Shown here one piece after another: positions 38,307 to 47,150 of a stretch of 64,000 bases of DNA. This DNA is from Planctomycetota bacterium (GTDB taxonomy: Bacteria; Planctomycetota; J058). The notes below the pieces were generated by a model. The model was given only the letters and a program-made list of their open reading frames with translations, did not search any database and had not been told where the DNA came from. The position numbers were made by a program, and so were the translations under genes. Positions within the stretch are counted from its first letter, which is position 1; every line of letters starts with the position of its first letter. The stretch spans positions 1-64,000 of the forward strand of contig JAMLIC010000035.1 of NCBI GenBank assembly GCA_023954375.1. The letters run 5' to 3'.

Positions 38307-40130
38307 TCAGCCTCCGACCCGCGACGCCGCCCACTCCGCCAGCACCTCGCGGCGGATCTTCGCGTTGTGGCGCACGTCGACGGGCAGGGCGCGGTGGAAG
38401 AGGACGTCCCGGATCGAGACCGTTCGCGGGTTGGCGCCGCCGAGCACGAGGAGCTCGCGGGTGAAGGCCTCGCGCGCGGCGCGGCCGCGCGGGAAGTGGC
38501 CGGGGAGCGGCTCGACGACGAGCACGGGGCGCTGCGCCGGCGGCTGGCCGACGCCCACGAGCGCGCAGCGGCGCACCCGCGGGTGCTCGTCGAAGACGGC
38601 CTCGAGCGCGCTGAGGAGGCGGCCGCCCTCGGCCTCGACGCGATGCCCCTTGCGCCCGCAGAACCAGAGGCGGCCGTCGGGGTCGAGGAAGCCCAGGTCG
38701 CCCATGCGGTGCCAGACCCGGTCGCCGTCGGGGATCTTGGCCCGCGCGGTCGCCTCGGGCAGGGCGTCGTAGCGCCGCGTGACCACGTCGCCGCGCACGA
38801 CGACCTCGCCCACCTCGCCAGGCGCCACCGCGAGGTCGTCCGACCAGGCCGCGATCGGGCCGTCGGTGACGCGGATCACCCGCGCGTCGACCCCCGGGAC
38901 CGGGCGGCCGACGCAGGTGCCCACGCCGGCGCGGGCCTCGGCGAAGGTCGAGGCCAGCTCGCGGCCCGTGACCGTGGCCACCGGCAGCGCCTCGGTGGCG
39001 CCGTAGGGCGTGTGCGTGTCGGCGCCGGCCGGCAGCACGCGCGCGAGGAGCGCCTCGTGCAGGCTCGGCGGCACCGGCGCGCCCGCCATGAACACGCGCC
39101 GCAGCGACGAGAGCCGGATCGACCGGGCCACGCAGTGGTCGGCCACAGGCCCCCACACGGCCGGCGAGCCGAAGGAGTAGGTCACCCCGTGGTCCTGGAT
39201 CGCCTCGACGAAGCGCGCCGGGTCGAGCCGCGACGGCCGGGCGAAGTCCATGTCGGGGAGGACCACCGTGCAGCCGAGCGCGACGCTGAACAGCGCGAAC
39301 GCGGGCAGCGCCGGGAGGTCGACCTCGCCCGGCTCGATCCCGTAGAGCCGCGCCAGGTGCCGCACCTGCGCGTCGAACACGCCGTGCTCGTAGACGACGC
39401 CCTTGGCCGGGCCGGTGCTGCCGCTCGTGAACAGCACCGCCGCCTCGTCCCCGGCGCGCGTCGGCACGCAGGGAAACGGCGCGTCCGGCGTCCCGGCCAG
39501 GGCCCGCTCGAGCGAGGCCCCGCCCGGCCACAGGCCGCGGCCGACGCGCACCCGGTGGCGCAGCCCCCGCAGCAGGCCGCGCCCGAGGAGCGCCAGGGCG
39601 GCGTGGGCCTTCGGCACGGCGACGAGCCCCGCGGGCGAGACCTGCTCGAGGCAGCGGATCATCGCCCGCGCGCCCATGCCGGGGTCGATCAGGACCAGCA
39701 CCGCGCCGACCTTGAACAGCGCGTAGACGAGCGCCACGAACTCCACGCCGAAGGGGACGAGCAGGACGACCCGCTCGCCCTTCTGCACGCCGAGCCGCGT
39801 CAGCGCGTGGGCGCGGCGGTCGATCATGCGCTCGAGCTGGGCGAAGGTCACCTGCTCGTAGGTGCGACGGCCGTCCTTGCCGCGCGCGCCCGGCATGACG
39901 ATCGCCCGGCGGAAGGGCGCCTCGCGCGCGCGGCGCGTGACCCAGTCGGCCGTGTTGAAGGCGTCGTCGGGGCCGGGGGGCGTCTCGAGGTCCACGGGGA
40001 GGCGCGCGGAGCGCGGGCGGAGGTCGTCCTCGGGGTGCGCCGGCGCCCCGGGGCTGGACGGAGGCTCCGCGTCGCCGGGCTCGCCCGGGGGCGGCGGGGA
40101 GAGGGTGGCGCCGCCGGCGGCGTCGCTCAC
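38307..40130 (-). CDS. oleC: OleC-type beta-lactone synthetase (AMP-dependent ligase family)
   Basis: A 607-residue protein from GTG 40130, which overlaps the oleB stop (GTGA). After a Pro-rich N-terminus the ANL superfamily core is complete. AVLFTSGSTGPAKGVVYEHG is the phosphate-binding loop and DTHTPYGATEALPVATVT the A5-type motif. DRVWHRMGDLGFLDPDGRLW holds the adenylate-binding Asp, WFCGRKGHRVEAEGG the hinge, and HNAKIRREVL the C-terminal Lys. In ole pathways OleC activates the beta-hydroxy acid from OleD and cyclises it to a beta-lactone with ATP. Position between oleB and oleD supports this over a generic acyl-CoA ligase. Confidence 0.88.
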   Translation of the reverse strand: MSDAAGGATLSPPPPGEPGDAEPPSSPGAPAHPEDDLRPRSARLPVDLETPPGPDDAFNTADWVTRRAREAPFRRAIVMPGARGKDGRRTYEQVTFAQLERMIDRRAHALTRLGVQKGERVVLLVPFGVEFVALVYALFKVGAVLVLIDPGMGARAMIRCLEQVSPAGLVAVPKAHAALALLGRGLLRGLRHRVRVGRGLWPGGASLERALAGTPDAPFPCVPTRAGDEAAVLFTSGSTGPAKGVVYEHGVFDAQVRHLARLYGIEPGEVDLPALPAFALFSVALGCTVVLPDMDFARPSRLDPARFVEAIQDHGVTYSFGSPAVWGPVADHCVARSIRLSSLRRVFMAGAPVPPSLHEALLARVLPAGADTHTPYGATEALPVATVTGRELASTFAEARAGVGTCVGRPVPGVDARVIRVTDGPIAAWSDDLAVAPGEVGEVVVRGDVVTRRYDALPEATARAKIPDGDRVWHRMGDLGFLDPDGRLWFCGRKGHRVEAEGGRLLSALEAVFDEHPRVRRCALVGVGQPPAQRPVLVVEPLPGHFPRGRAAREAFTRELLVLGGANPRTVSIRDVLFHRALPVDVRHNAKIRREVLAEWAASRVGG

Positions 40131-41059
40131 GCCTCGCCACCTCCGACGCTCGGGGTCACGCTCGGAGCCGGCGACCCGGTGCGCGCGACGAACGCGCGCA
40201 GGCGCTCGAGCACCTCGGGCCCGGCGTCCTCGAGCACGTAGTGCCCGGCGTCGGCGAAGCGGTGCACCTCGGCCTCGGGGAAGCGCTCGCGCCAGCCGGC
40301 GAGGAACGTGTCGTCGAAGCAGAAGTCGCGCCCGCCCCAGCACACGAGCATGGGCTTGTCGCGCAGGGCCGGCAGCCGCCGCTCGACCTCGACGATCACC
40401 GGCCACGAGGGGATCCGGTCGTGCATGGGGATGTCCTGCACGAAGCGCAGGTTCCCCACGCGGTCGGCCCACGAGCCGTAGGGCCCGAGGTAGCCGCGCT
40501 TCACGTCGGCCGGCATCTTCCGCTGCACGGCGCGGAGCGTGGCCGCGCGGGCGAAGCCGTTGAGGCCGCGGATCAGGAGCGCCCCGAGCCCGGGGACCCG
40601 GCACAGGTCGATGCTCGGCGGGATCCGCTGCGAGCGGAACGCGGCCGTGTTGAGCACGACCAGCCGGCGCACGCGGTCGGGGTGCCGCGTGGTCCAGCCC
40701 ATGCCGATCGCGCCGCCCCAGTCGTGCACGACCAGGGTCACGTCGCGCAGGTCGAGGTGCTCGACGAGGCGCTCGACGTTGTCGACGTGCGTGCCGAGCG
40801 TGTAGGGGTAGTCCTGCGGCTTGTCCGAGAGCCCGCTGCCGACGTGGTCGGGCGCCACGCAGCGGTGCTCGCCCGACAGCGCCCGCACCAGCCCGCGGTA
40901 GTAGAACGACCAGGTCGGGTTGCCGTGGAGCATGAGGAAGGTCTCGCCGCCCTGGCGAGGACCTTCATCCAGGTAGCTCATGCCCACGCCGCCCGGCAGC
41001 TCGAAGCGCCGCGGCGTCCACGGGTAGAGGTCGCCCAGCTCGCGCGGGTCGAACGTCAC
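40127..41059 (-). CDS. oleB: OleB-type alpha/beta hydrolase (beta-lactone decarboxylase)
   Basis: A 310-residue protein from GTG 41059, overlapping the stop of the small upstream ORF by 4 nt and the start of oleC by 4 nt. It is related to haloalkane dehalogenases: LMLHGNPTWSFYYRGLVRAL (oxyanion region), VVHDWGGAIGMGWTTRHPDR with the nucleophilic Asp, and FADAGHYVLEDAGPE with the catalytic His. In the ole pathway OleB converts the beta-lactone from OleC to the olefin with loss of carbon dioxide. The size is normal. The C-terminus is slightly extended with a low-complexity end. Confidence 0.88.
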   Translation of the reverse strand: MTFDPRELGDLYPWTPRRFELPGGVGMSYLDEGPRQGGETFLMLHGNPTWSFYYRGLVRALSGEHRCVAPDHVGSGLSDKPQDYPYTLGTHVDNVERLVEHLDLRDVTLVVHDWGGAIGMGWTTRHPDRVRRLVVLNTAAFRSQRIPPSIDLCRVPGLGALLIRGLNGFARAATLRAVQRKMPADVKRGYLGPYGSWADRVGNLRFVQDIPMHDRIPSWPVIVEVERRLPALRDKPMLVCWGGRDFCFDDTFLAGWRERFPEAEVHRFADAGHYVLEDAGPEVLERLRAFVARTGSPAPSVTPSVGGGEA

Positions 41060-41223
41060 TCGGCCTCGTCCGCCTCGTCGTCGGCGCCGCCGGCCAGGGC
41101 CAGGTGCGCGAGGTCGTTCGGGTCGGACGCCAGGTGGGCCAGGCCCATGGGGTCCGCGAGCAGGTGGGCGAGGCCCAGCGGGTCCGACAGGGCGGCGTAG
41201 GGGCTGACGAGGGTCGCGGTCAC
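41056..41223 (-). CDS. Small decapeptide-repeat protein inside the ole operon
   Basis: A 55-codon ORF from GTG 41223 to TGA at 41056. Its start overlaps the oleA stop (GTGA) and its stop overlaps the oleB start (GTGA), so it fits the operon exactly. GGAGTGGACCTC just upstream is a plausible ribosome site. The product has three consecutive ten-residue repeats (DPLGLAHLLA, DPMGLAHLAS, DPNDLAHLAL) after a short leader VTATLVSPYAALS, and an acidic tail ADDEADEAE. The repeats look amphipathic-helical. I know of no named ole component like it. It may be an assembly or scaffold peptide for the Ole complex (speculation), or a decayed fragment. Confidence 0.6.
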   Translation of the reverse strand: MTATLVSPYAALSDPLGLAHLLADPMGLAHLASDPNDLAHLALAGGADDEADEAE

Positions 41224-42284
41224 GAGGTCCACTCCAGGCCGAGCATGAGGCAGTTGAGGCCGCTGCCGATCCCGAGCATGGCGACGCGGTCGCCCGCGGC
41301 GACGCGCCCCTCGTCCAGGGCCAGCGACAGCGAGATCGGGCACGAGACCGAGCCCACGTTGCCCAGGCGGTCGAGCGTGGGGAGGTCCTTGCGCGGGTCG
41401 AGCGCCAGGGCCTCGAGCAGGGCCTTGCGGTAGCTGGCGCCGACCTGGTGGCAGAAGAGCTTCGTGGGCGTCTCGCGCGTCCAGCCGAGCGTCCGCTCGA
41501 ACTCGGTCCAGGTGCGGCGCGCCAGGGCGCAGCCGTTCTCGAGCACCCGCTCGCCCTCGGTCTCCATGAGCGGGTGCGCGCCGCCGCCGGCGAAGCCCTG
41601 GTCGGGCGCGCTGCGGCACAGGCGGTGGTGCTCGGTCGCCTGCTGCACGGCGCCGCCGAGGAGCCGCCCGCCGCGCGGCGACAGGTCGTCCTTGCACACG
41701 ACGGCCGCGACCGAGCCCGAGCCGATCGTCAGCGAGGCGAACGCGGGCCGCAGGTCGCGCCGCCCGAGGCTCCCGTCCTCGACGCGGCGCACGAGGTCGG
41801 CCACCGTGGCGTCGACCAGCGGGCGCCCGTCCTCCGTGGCCACGACGAGGCCGGCCTCGACCTGCCCCAGCTCGATCATGTTGGCGAGGAGCGTCAGGCC
41901 GTTCATGAAGCCCAGGCAGGCGTTCGACAGGTCGAAGACCATGGCGCCCGGGGCGACGCCGACCGCGTCGGCCACGACGTTGGCCGTGGCGGGCTCGAGG
42001 AAGTCGCGGCACACCGAGGCGTGGATCACCGCCCCGATCCGCCCGGCCTCGACCCCGGACCGCGCGACCGCGGCGCGGGCCGTGCGCACGCTCACGCTCG
42101 AGGGCGCCGTGCCCGGGTCCCAGAAGCGCCGCTCGCGGACGCCCGAGAGGAGCTCGATCCGCCCCGGGTTCAGCCCGAGCTTCTCGTAGACCGGCGCGAG
42201 CGCGTCCTCGAGCATGGCCGACGTGACGACGTGCGGCGGCAGCTCGTGGCCGAGCGCGGCGAGTCGGACCGACCGGTAGAGCAT
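41220..42284 (-). CDS. oleA: OleA-type acyl-CoA condensing enzyme (thiolase superfamily)
   Basis: A 354-residue protein from ATG 42284. It begins LYRSVRLAALGHELPPHVVT, typical of OleA/KAS III-like proteins. VFDLSNACLGFMNGLTLLAN holds the active-site Cys, KLFCHQVGASYRKAL the catalytic His, and LDRLGNVGSVSCPISLSLAL the Asn. OleA condenses two fatty acyl-CoAs head to head to a 2-alkyl-3-ketoacid. VRERRFWDPGTAPSSVSVRT is also characteristic of OleA. It is the first gene of a minus-strand operon oleA-small ORF-oleB-oleC joined by 4-nt overlaps. A TAGACT hexamer about 50 bp upstream may be the -10. Confidence 0.9.
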   Translation of the reverse strand: MLYRSVRLAALGHELPPHVVTSAMLEDALAPVYEKLGLNPGRIELLSGVRERRFWDPGTAPSSVSVRTARAAVARSGVEAGRIGAVIHASVCRDFLEPATANVVADAVGVAPGAMVFDLSNACLGFMNGLTLLANMIELGQVEAGLVVATEDGRPLVDATVADLVRRVEDGSLGRRDLRPAFASLTIGSGSVAAVVCKDDLSPRGGRLLGGAVQQATEHHRLCRSAPDQGFAGGGAHPLMETEGERVLENGCALARRTWTEFERTLGWTRETPTKLFCHQVGASYRKALLEALALDPRKDLPTLDRLGNVGSVSCPISLSLALDEGRVAAGDRVAMLGIGSGLNCLMLGLEWTS

Positions 42285-42334
42285 GAGCGTCACCCTGGAC
42301 CCGGTGGCCCCCGGGGCCACGGACGAAGCCGCAG

Positions 42335-42340
42335 AGTCTA
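42335..42340 (-). promoter_or_regulatory. Candidate -10 hexamer of the ole operon
   Basis: TAGACT on the minus strand, 51 bp upstream of the oleA ATG. No good -35 is visible. A leader hairpin GTGGCCCC-C-GGGGCCAC (42304-42320) lies between it and oleA. Confidence 0.3.
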
Positions 42341-42477
42341 GCACGCGACGGTCCGCGGTCCCCCCCCTTTCCCGTGCTCCGCCGCGTCAGGGCCCCGTTC
42401 GGGTGACGCGAGGGGCGGGTGCTCGGGGCGACGTCAGCGCCTATGCTCCCGCGGGGCCGACGCCCCCGGGAGGCGGA

Positions 42478-45435
42478 GTGGACGACACGGAGACGGACGA
42501 CGACCCCGCGGCGCGGGCGCGGGCCTTCCGCGAGTACATGGCCGAGCGCTTCCCGGAGATGCGGCCGATCTCCAGCGCGCCGCCCATGTTCCTGCTCAAC
42601 GGCTTCGGGACGGCCTGCTACGGCGCGCGCGGCCGCGACCCGGAGACCGGCACCTACGTGAAGACGCTGGTCCTCGCGGGCCTGTTCCTCCCCGTGCTCT
42701 GCCTGCGCGCCTACCGCGTGGCCCCGTCGCCCGACGGCGGCTGGTACTTCCTCGGCCGCGTGCCGCTCTCGGGCCTGGCGCGCCTGTGGAACCTGCTCGT
42801 CCTCGCCGGCGTCCTCACGGCCCTCTCCGTGGGGGCCTGGTCGAGCCACACCTCGACCCCCGCCTACAAGGCCGGCGAGGCGCTGGCGGCGGGGCGCGCC
42901 GCCGAGGCGCGCGGCGACGTGCGCGCCGCCGTGCGCCACTACGCCTGGCTCGCCGGGACGGCCCGCCGCGCGGAGGGGCGCGCGGGGATCGCCGCGCTCC
43001 TCGCCGCCCGCGCCGGCGACGCGCCGCTCGAGGACCTCGCCGCCGCCCTGCGGGAGCTCCCCGGCTCGGGGTTCCAGGGGCGCGAGGCCCTCGACGACGC
43101 CGCGCTCGACGCCCTGGCGCGCCGCGCCCTCGCCGCCGCCGCCGACGACCCGCGCGGCGGGCTCGCCCTGGCCGCGGCGCTCCGCGCCGTCGACGAGGTC
43201 ACGGCGCTCGGGCTGCGCGAGCCGCTGCTCGAGGCGCTCGTCGCGCGCGAGCCCGACGTCGAGGCGGCCTCGGAGCTCGCGGCCCTCTACGAGGGCCGCG
43301 GCCAGGGCGAGCGCGCGGTGGCGCTCCTGCGGCCGCTGGCCGACCGCCTGGGGGCGAGCGACGGCGCGCGCCTCCTCGGCCAGGCGCTGGCGGCCGAGGG
43401 GGACGTCGACGCCGCGCACCGCCTCCTCCTCCCGTGGCTCGACGCCCGCCTCGCCGCCCTGCACGAGGCCGAGGCCGCCTTGCGGCGCGCGCTCGAGCAG
43501 GGCCAGGAGGCGGCCCTGCAGGTCCTGCGCTCGGGGGGCGCGGGGCAGGCCTGGTACGCGCGCTACGACTCGGTCGGCCCGGCGGAGCAGGAGCGGCAGG
43601 TCGTCGAGTTCGTGCACGGGCGCCTCCAGCGCGACCCGGCGGTGCTCCAGGCGCGCGAGCGGCTGACGGCGGCGAGCGACGCGGTGCCCGTCGCGCTCGA
43701 GCTCGGGCGCGACAAGCTCCAGCGCGCGCACGCCCTCGAGGGGCAGGCGCGGACCGACGAGCTGCTGGCGGCCGAGCGCCTGTTCCTGGCCGTGCGCGGC
43801 GTGGCGGAGGGGAGCCCCAGCTTCGCGCTCGGCCTGGCGCAGGTCCACTACTGGCTCGGGCGCCCCGACGAGGGGCGGGCGCTCCTCGACGACCTGCTCG
43901 AGGAGGAGCGCGCGCCGGCGATCCTCCTCGGCGTGGCCCATACCCTCCGCGAGGTGGGCGACCACTCCGCCTGCGCCGCGCTGGTCGAGGAGGCCTACGA
44001 GGCGGCCGAGGACGAGGCGACCCGGTACGAGGCGGCCTCGTTTAGGTCCATCCTCGCCCTCGACATGGAGGAGCGCCTCGTGTGGCTGCAGCGCTGCGAC
44101 CCCGCGCAGCCGGAGGTGCAGTCGAACCTCGCCCAGGCCCAGGGGATCAAGGCGCTGCAGCGCGGCGAGCACGCGGCCGCCGCCGAGCAACTGCGCCGCG
44201 CCGCGGACCTGCTCGCGAAGCGCCCGGAGACGGCGACGACGCTCAACAACCGGGCGCTCGTCCTGCAGCGGCTGTTCGAGGCGGCCGGCGACGCGGCCGA
44301 CCACGAGGCCTCGGTCGACCTGCTCCGGCGCGCGGAGCGGCTCGAGCAGGGGGCGAGCATCGTCAAGGTGAACCTGGCCTACGTGCTGCTGGGGCAGGTG
44401 GCCCTCAAGGTGGCGCGGGAGGGCGGCCTGGACCTCGGCGCCCTGCGCGCCGCGCCCGACCTCGATCACCTGGACTGGCTCCACGCCGACGCCGACGGCG
44501 AGGCGCGCCTGCGCGCGGCCTGCCGGCGCGGGCCGGACCTCGACGAGGCGCTCGCGCGCCTCAGCGCCCTGCGCGTGCTCGCGCCGAAGGACACGAGCCA
44601 CTACGCGCTGGCGCTCGACGCCCTCGGCGCGGGCGAGGACCTCGAGGCCCACGGGGCGCTCCTGCGGGCCCTCGAGGCGGCGGGCCCGCTCGACCAGGAG
44701 GGCGCCGCGGCCGACCTGCGCCGCCTCCTCGCCCCCCCGAGCGCCGACGACGTCGACGGCGCGCGCCGCCGCCTGGCCGCGCTCGAGGCGCGGCGCCTCC
44801 CGGCCGACGCCACCCCGGTCACGCGCGCCGTGCGCCTGGGCGACCTCGTCTCCGCGCGCCTGGGCCTGCACGCCCTCGGGGAGCGGATCGACCTCGACGC
44901 GGCGGTCGCCGCCGCCGAGGAGGCCCACGCGCTGGCGCCCTCGCGGGGGTCGAGCGGAAGCCTCGTCCACGCCCTCCTCACCCGCGCCCTCGCGCGGGCG
45001 GCCGCCGGCGCGCCCACCCTCGCGGCGGCCGCGGAGCGCGTGGGCCGGTCGCTCTCGACCGCCGGGGTCGTCTGCGCCGCCCTCGCCGGCCCCGACGAGG
45101 CCGCCCGCGCCGCGCTGGCGACCGACGCGGACGTCCAGCGGGCGGCGGCGCTGGTCGCCGCGCGGGCGGCGGCGCTGCCGCGGTCGGTCTCGACCATGGA
45201 CTGGGCGCTCGTGCAGGCGGTCGACCCGGCGGCCGCCGACGCCCTCGCGCGGGCGCTCGCCAGGGACGAGGTCGGCCGGGCGCGGCGCGCCATCCGCCTG
45301 CGCCTCCGGCCGGTGTGGCCGGCGGAGGCGCTCGCGGCGGCCTGGGAGCGGGCGGCGGCCGGCGACGCGGAAGGCGCGCGCGCGGCGCTGGCTGACGCGG
45401 CGCGGCGCGGGGTGCCCCTGCCGTTCGCCCCCTGA
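42478..45435 (+). CDS. Large TPR-like membrane protein, unknown function
   Basis: A 985-residue protein from GTG 42478 with GGGAGGCGGA directly upstream; the frame is open to 42283, but that part overlaps the oleA promoter region. An acidic start is followed by a short cytoplasmic part (PPMFLLNGFGTACYG) and two membrane helices at about 60-78 and 100-120 (TLVLAGLFLPVLCLRAYRV, LWNLLVLAGVLTALSVGAW). The rest, about 850 residues, is a long series of Ala/Arg/Leu-rich helical pairs with TPR-type spacing (YKAGEALAAGRAAEARGDVR, TTLNNRALVLQRLFEAAGDA). It is probably an extracytoplasmic scaffold. It is divergent from oleA. No catalytic motif is visible. Confidence 0.7.
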   Translation: MDDTETDDDPAARARAFREYMAERFPEMRPISSAPPMFLLNGFGTACYGARGRDPETGTYVKTLVLAGLFLPVLCLRAYRVAPSPDGGWYFLGRVPLSGLARLWNLLVLAGVLTALSVGAWSSHTSTPAYKAGEALAAGRAAEARGDVRAAVRHYAWLAGTARRAEGRAGIAALLAARAGDAPLEDLAAALRELPGSGFQGREALDDAALDALARRALAAAADDPRGGLALAAALRAVDEVTALGLREPLLEALVAREPDVEAASELAALYEGRGQGERAVALLRPLADRLGASDGARLLGQALAAEGDVDAAHRLLLPWLDARLAALHEAEAALRRALEQGQEAALQVLRSGGAGQAWYARYDSVGPAEQERQVVEFVHGRLQRDPAVLQARERLTAASDAVPVALELGRDKLQRAHALEGQARTDELLAAERLFLAVRGVAEGSPSFALGLAQVHYWLGRPDEGRALLDDLLEEERAPAILLGVAHTLREVGDHSACAALVEEAYEAAEDEATRYEAASFRSILALDMEERLVWLQRCDPAQPEVQSNLAQAQGIKALQRGEHAAAAEQLRRAADLLAKRPETATTLNNRALVLQRLFEAAGDAADHEASVDLLRRAERLEQGASIVKVNLAYVLLGQVALKVAREGGLDLGALRAAPDLDHLDWLHADADGEARLRAACRRGPDLDEALARLSALRVLAPKDTSHYALALDALGAGEDLEAHGALLRALEAAGPLDQEGAAADLRRLLAPPSADDVDGARRRLAALEARRLPADATPVTRAVRLGDLVSARLGLHALGERIDLDAAVAAAEEAHALAPSRGSSGSLVHALLTRALARAAAGAPTLAAAAERVGRSLSTAGVVCAALAGPDEAARAALATDADVQRAAALVAARAAALPRSVSTMDWALVQAVDPAAADALARALARDEVGRARRAIRLRLRPVWPAEALAAAWERAAAGDAEGARAALADAARRGVPLPFAP

Positions 45436-45534
45436 CGCGTCACCGGCCTGCGGGGCGGCGCCTGGGCGTTTCCTCTACCGCCCGGCCCATCGGGATGCGA
45501 TACTCCGGCCCCTCCCACCCCGGCTACAACCCGC

Positions 45535-46785
45535 ATGTCCACCACGCTCGACCCAGCCCAGCGCGTCGTCATCACCGGCGTCGGCCTGACGTCCCCGAAC
45601 GGCGATACGCTCGCGGAGTTCCGCAAGAACCTCCTCGAAGGCCGCTCCGGCGTCGAGGACTACGACATCCGCTACATCGGCAAGACCCACGCCGGCGTCT
45701 GCCACTTCGACCCGCTGAAGTACCAGAAGAAGAAGATGCTCCGCGTCGGCACGCGGGCCGGGTCGGTGGCGATCTACTGCGCGCAGGAGGCCGTCCGCGA
45801 CGCGGGCCTCGACCTCGACCAGGTCGACCGCCACCGCGTCGGCGTCTACCTCGGCGTGACCGAGCACGGCAACGTCGAGACCGAGAACGAGGTCTACGAG
45901 CTCTCGAAGTACAACTACGACACGAAGTACTGGTCGCACCACCACAACCCGCGCACCGTGGCGAACAACCCGGCGGGCGAGGTGACGATCAGCCTGGGGA
46001 TCCCCGGGCCGCACTACACGATCGGCGCCGCCTGCGCCGCCGGCAACGCGGGGCTGATCCAGGGCCTGCAGATGCTGCGCCTGGGCGAGGTCGACGTCGC
46101 GCTGTCGGGCGGCATCTCGGAGGCGATCCACACCTTCGGGATCTTCGCCAGCTTCAAGGCGCAGGGCGCGCTCGCGGTCCACGCCGACCCGACGAAGGCC
46201 AGCCGGCCGTTCGACAAGGCGCGCAACGGGATCGTCGTCTCCGAGGGCGGCGCCGTCTACGTGCTCGAGACGCTCGCCCGCGCGAAGGCGCGCGGGGCGC
46301 GGATCCTGGCCGAGATCGTCGGCTACCACATGAACTCGGACGCGCTCGACTTCGTGCTCCCGCACCCGGAGCGCCAGGGCGAGTGCATGCGCCGCGCCCT
46401 CGAGCGCGCGCGCCTCAACCCCGAGGACGTGGACATCGTCAACACCCACGCCACGGCCACCCCGCGCGGCGACGTGCAGGAGTGCGAGGCGATCCGCGGC
46501 ATCTGGAAGGACGACCCCAGCGTCTACGTGAACAACACGAAGAGCTACATCGGCCACGCCATGGGCGCGGCCGGGGCGCTCGAGCTGGCGGGCAACCTGC
46601 CGTCGTTCGAGGACGGCGTCGTCCACCCCACGATCAACGTCGACGAGCTCGACCCCGAGTGCGCGCTGGCCGGCCTGGTGCTCAACCAGCCGCGCGAGGT
46701 GGGCAAGGTCGACGTCATCCTCAACAACAGCTTCGGAATGCTCGGCATCAACTCGGCGGTCGTCGTTCGACGGTTCGTTGGTTAG
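45535..46785 (+). CDS. Beta-ketoacyl-ACP synthase (FabF/KAS II-like)
   Basis: A 416-residue condensing enzyme from ATG 45535. RVVITGVGLTSPNGDTLAEF is the usual opening. The catalytic Cys lies in YTIGAACAAGNAGLIQGLQM, and the two His residues are in VDIVNTHATATPRGD and SYIGHAMGAAGALELAG, so the Cys-His-His triad is complete. The C-terminus has ILNNSFGMLGINSAVVV. It extends acyl-ACP chains by decarboxylative condensation. An insertion with YNYDTKYWSHHHNPRTVANN distinguishes it from housekeeping FabF. It heads a cluster with its own ACP, CrtI-like oxidoreductases, FabZ and FabI, so a specialised lipid is likelier than bulk fatty acid. Confidence 0.9.
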   Translation: MSTTLDPAQRVVITGVGLTSPNGDTLAEFRKNLLEGRSGVEDYDIRYIGKTHAGVCHFDPLKYQKKKMLRVGTRAGSVAIYCAQEAVRDAGLDLDQVDRHRVGVYLGVTEHGNVETENEVYELSKYNYDTKYWSHHHNPRTVANNPAGEVTISLGIPGPHYTIGAACAAGNAGLIQGLQMLRLGEVDVALSGGISEAIHTFGIFASFKAQGALAVHADPTKASRPFDKARNGIVVSEGGAVYVLETLARAKARGARILAEIVGYHMNSDALDFVLPHPERQGECMRRALERARLNPEDVDIVNTHATATPRGDVQECEAIRGIWKDDPSVYVNNTKSYIGHAMGAAGALELAGNLPSFEDGVVHPTINVDELDPECALAGLVLNQPREVGKVDVILNNSFGMLGINSAVVVRRFVG

Positions 46786-46805
46786 CGAGCGAGGAGTCTT
46801 TTCGC

Positions 46806-47057
46806 GTGCAGGCTACGGACATCTCCCAGGCGATCCTCGACATCATCGCGTCCATCGCGCCGGACGAGGACCTCAGCGACGTGAAGCCGAGCGTCCGGCT
46901 CCGCGACCAGCTGGACCTCGACTCGATGGACTTCCTCGACATCGTCATGGAGCTGCGCAAGCGCTTCGGCGTCGAGGTCCCCGAGGAGGACTACCCGAAG
47001 CTGGCGACGCTCGACAGCTGCGTGGAGTACCTCACCCCGCTCATGGCGGACAAGTAG
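46806..47057 (+). CDS. Acyl carrier protein
   Basis: An 83-residue acidic helical protein from GTG 46806 with GAGGAG upstream, 20 bp after the ketosynthase. LRDQLDLDSMDFLDIVMELR contains the DSM site whose Ser would carry the 4'-phosphopantetheine arm. RFGVEVPEEDYPKLATLDSC is the usual helix III region. It is dedicated to the adjacent ketosynthase by position, and no phosphopantetheinyl transferase is in the window. It is followed by a strong hairpin, which may reduce expression of the downstream genes relative to ketosynthase and ACP. Confidence 0.93.
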   Translation: MQATDISQAILDIIASIAPDEDLSDVKPSVRLRDQLDLDSMDFLDIVMELRKRFGVEVPEEDYPKLATLDSCVEYLTPLMADK

Positions 47058-47081
47058 CGCGAGCGCGGGCGACCCGATCTC

Positions 47082-47120
47082 CGCGGGGGCGCGGCCTGCG
47101 AACACGGCCGCGCCCCCCGC
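47082..47120 (+). terminator. GC-rich hairpin after the ACP gene
   Basis: CGCGGGGGCGCGGCC pairs with GGCCGCGCCCCCCGC with one bulge, 9-nt loop, 25 bp past the ACP stop. It may terminate or attenuate. Confidence 0.6.
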
Positions 47121-47150
47121 TGGTTTAGGGTGGGCCCGCGGGTCGAGGCC

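Noticed and set aside
37919..38772. Plus-strand ORFs with Gly-Ser or Arg-Glu repeats over array 3
   Set aside because: Frame-open hexanucleotide repeat running into antisense of oleC; no start or domain support.
41056..44970. 1304-codon minus-strand ORF across oleA and the TPR gene
   Set aside because: Only its last 55 codons fit a gene; the rest is antisense or out of frame to two well-supported genes and has no domain.
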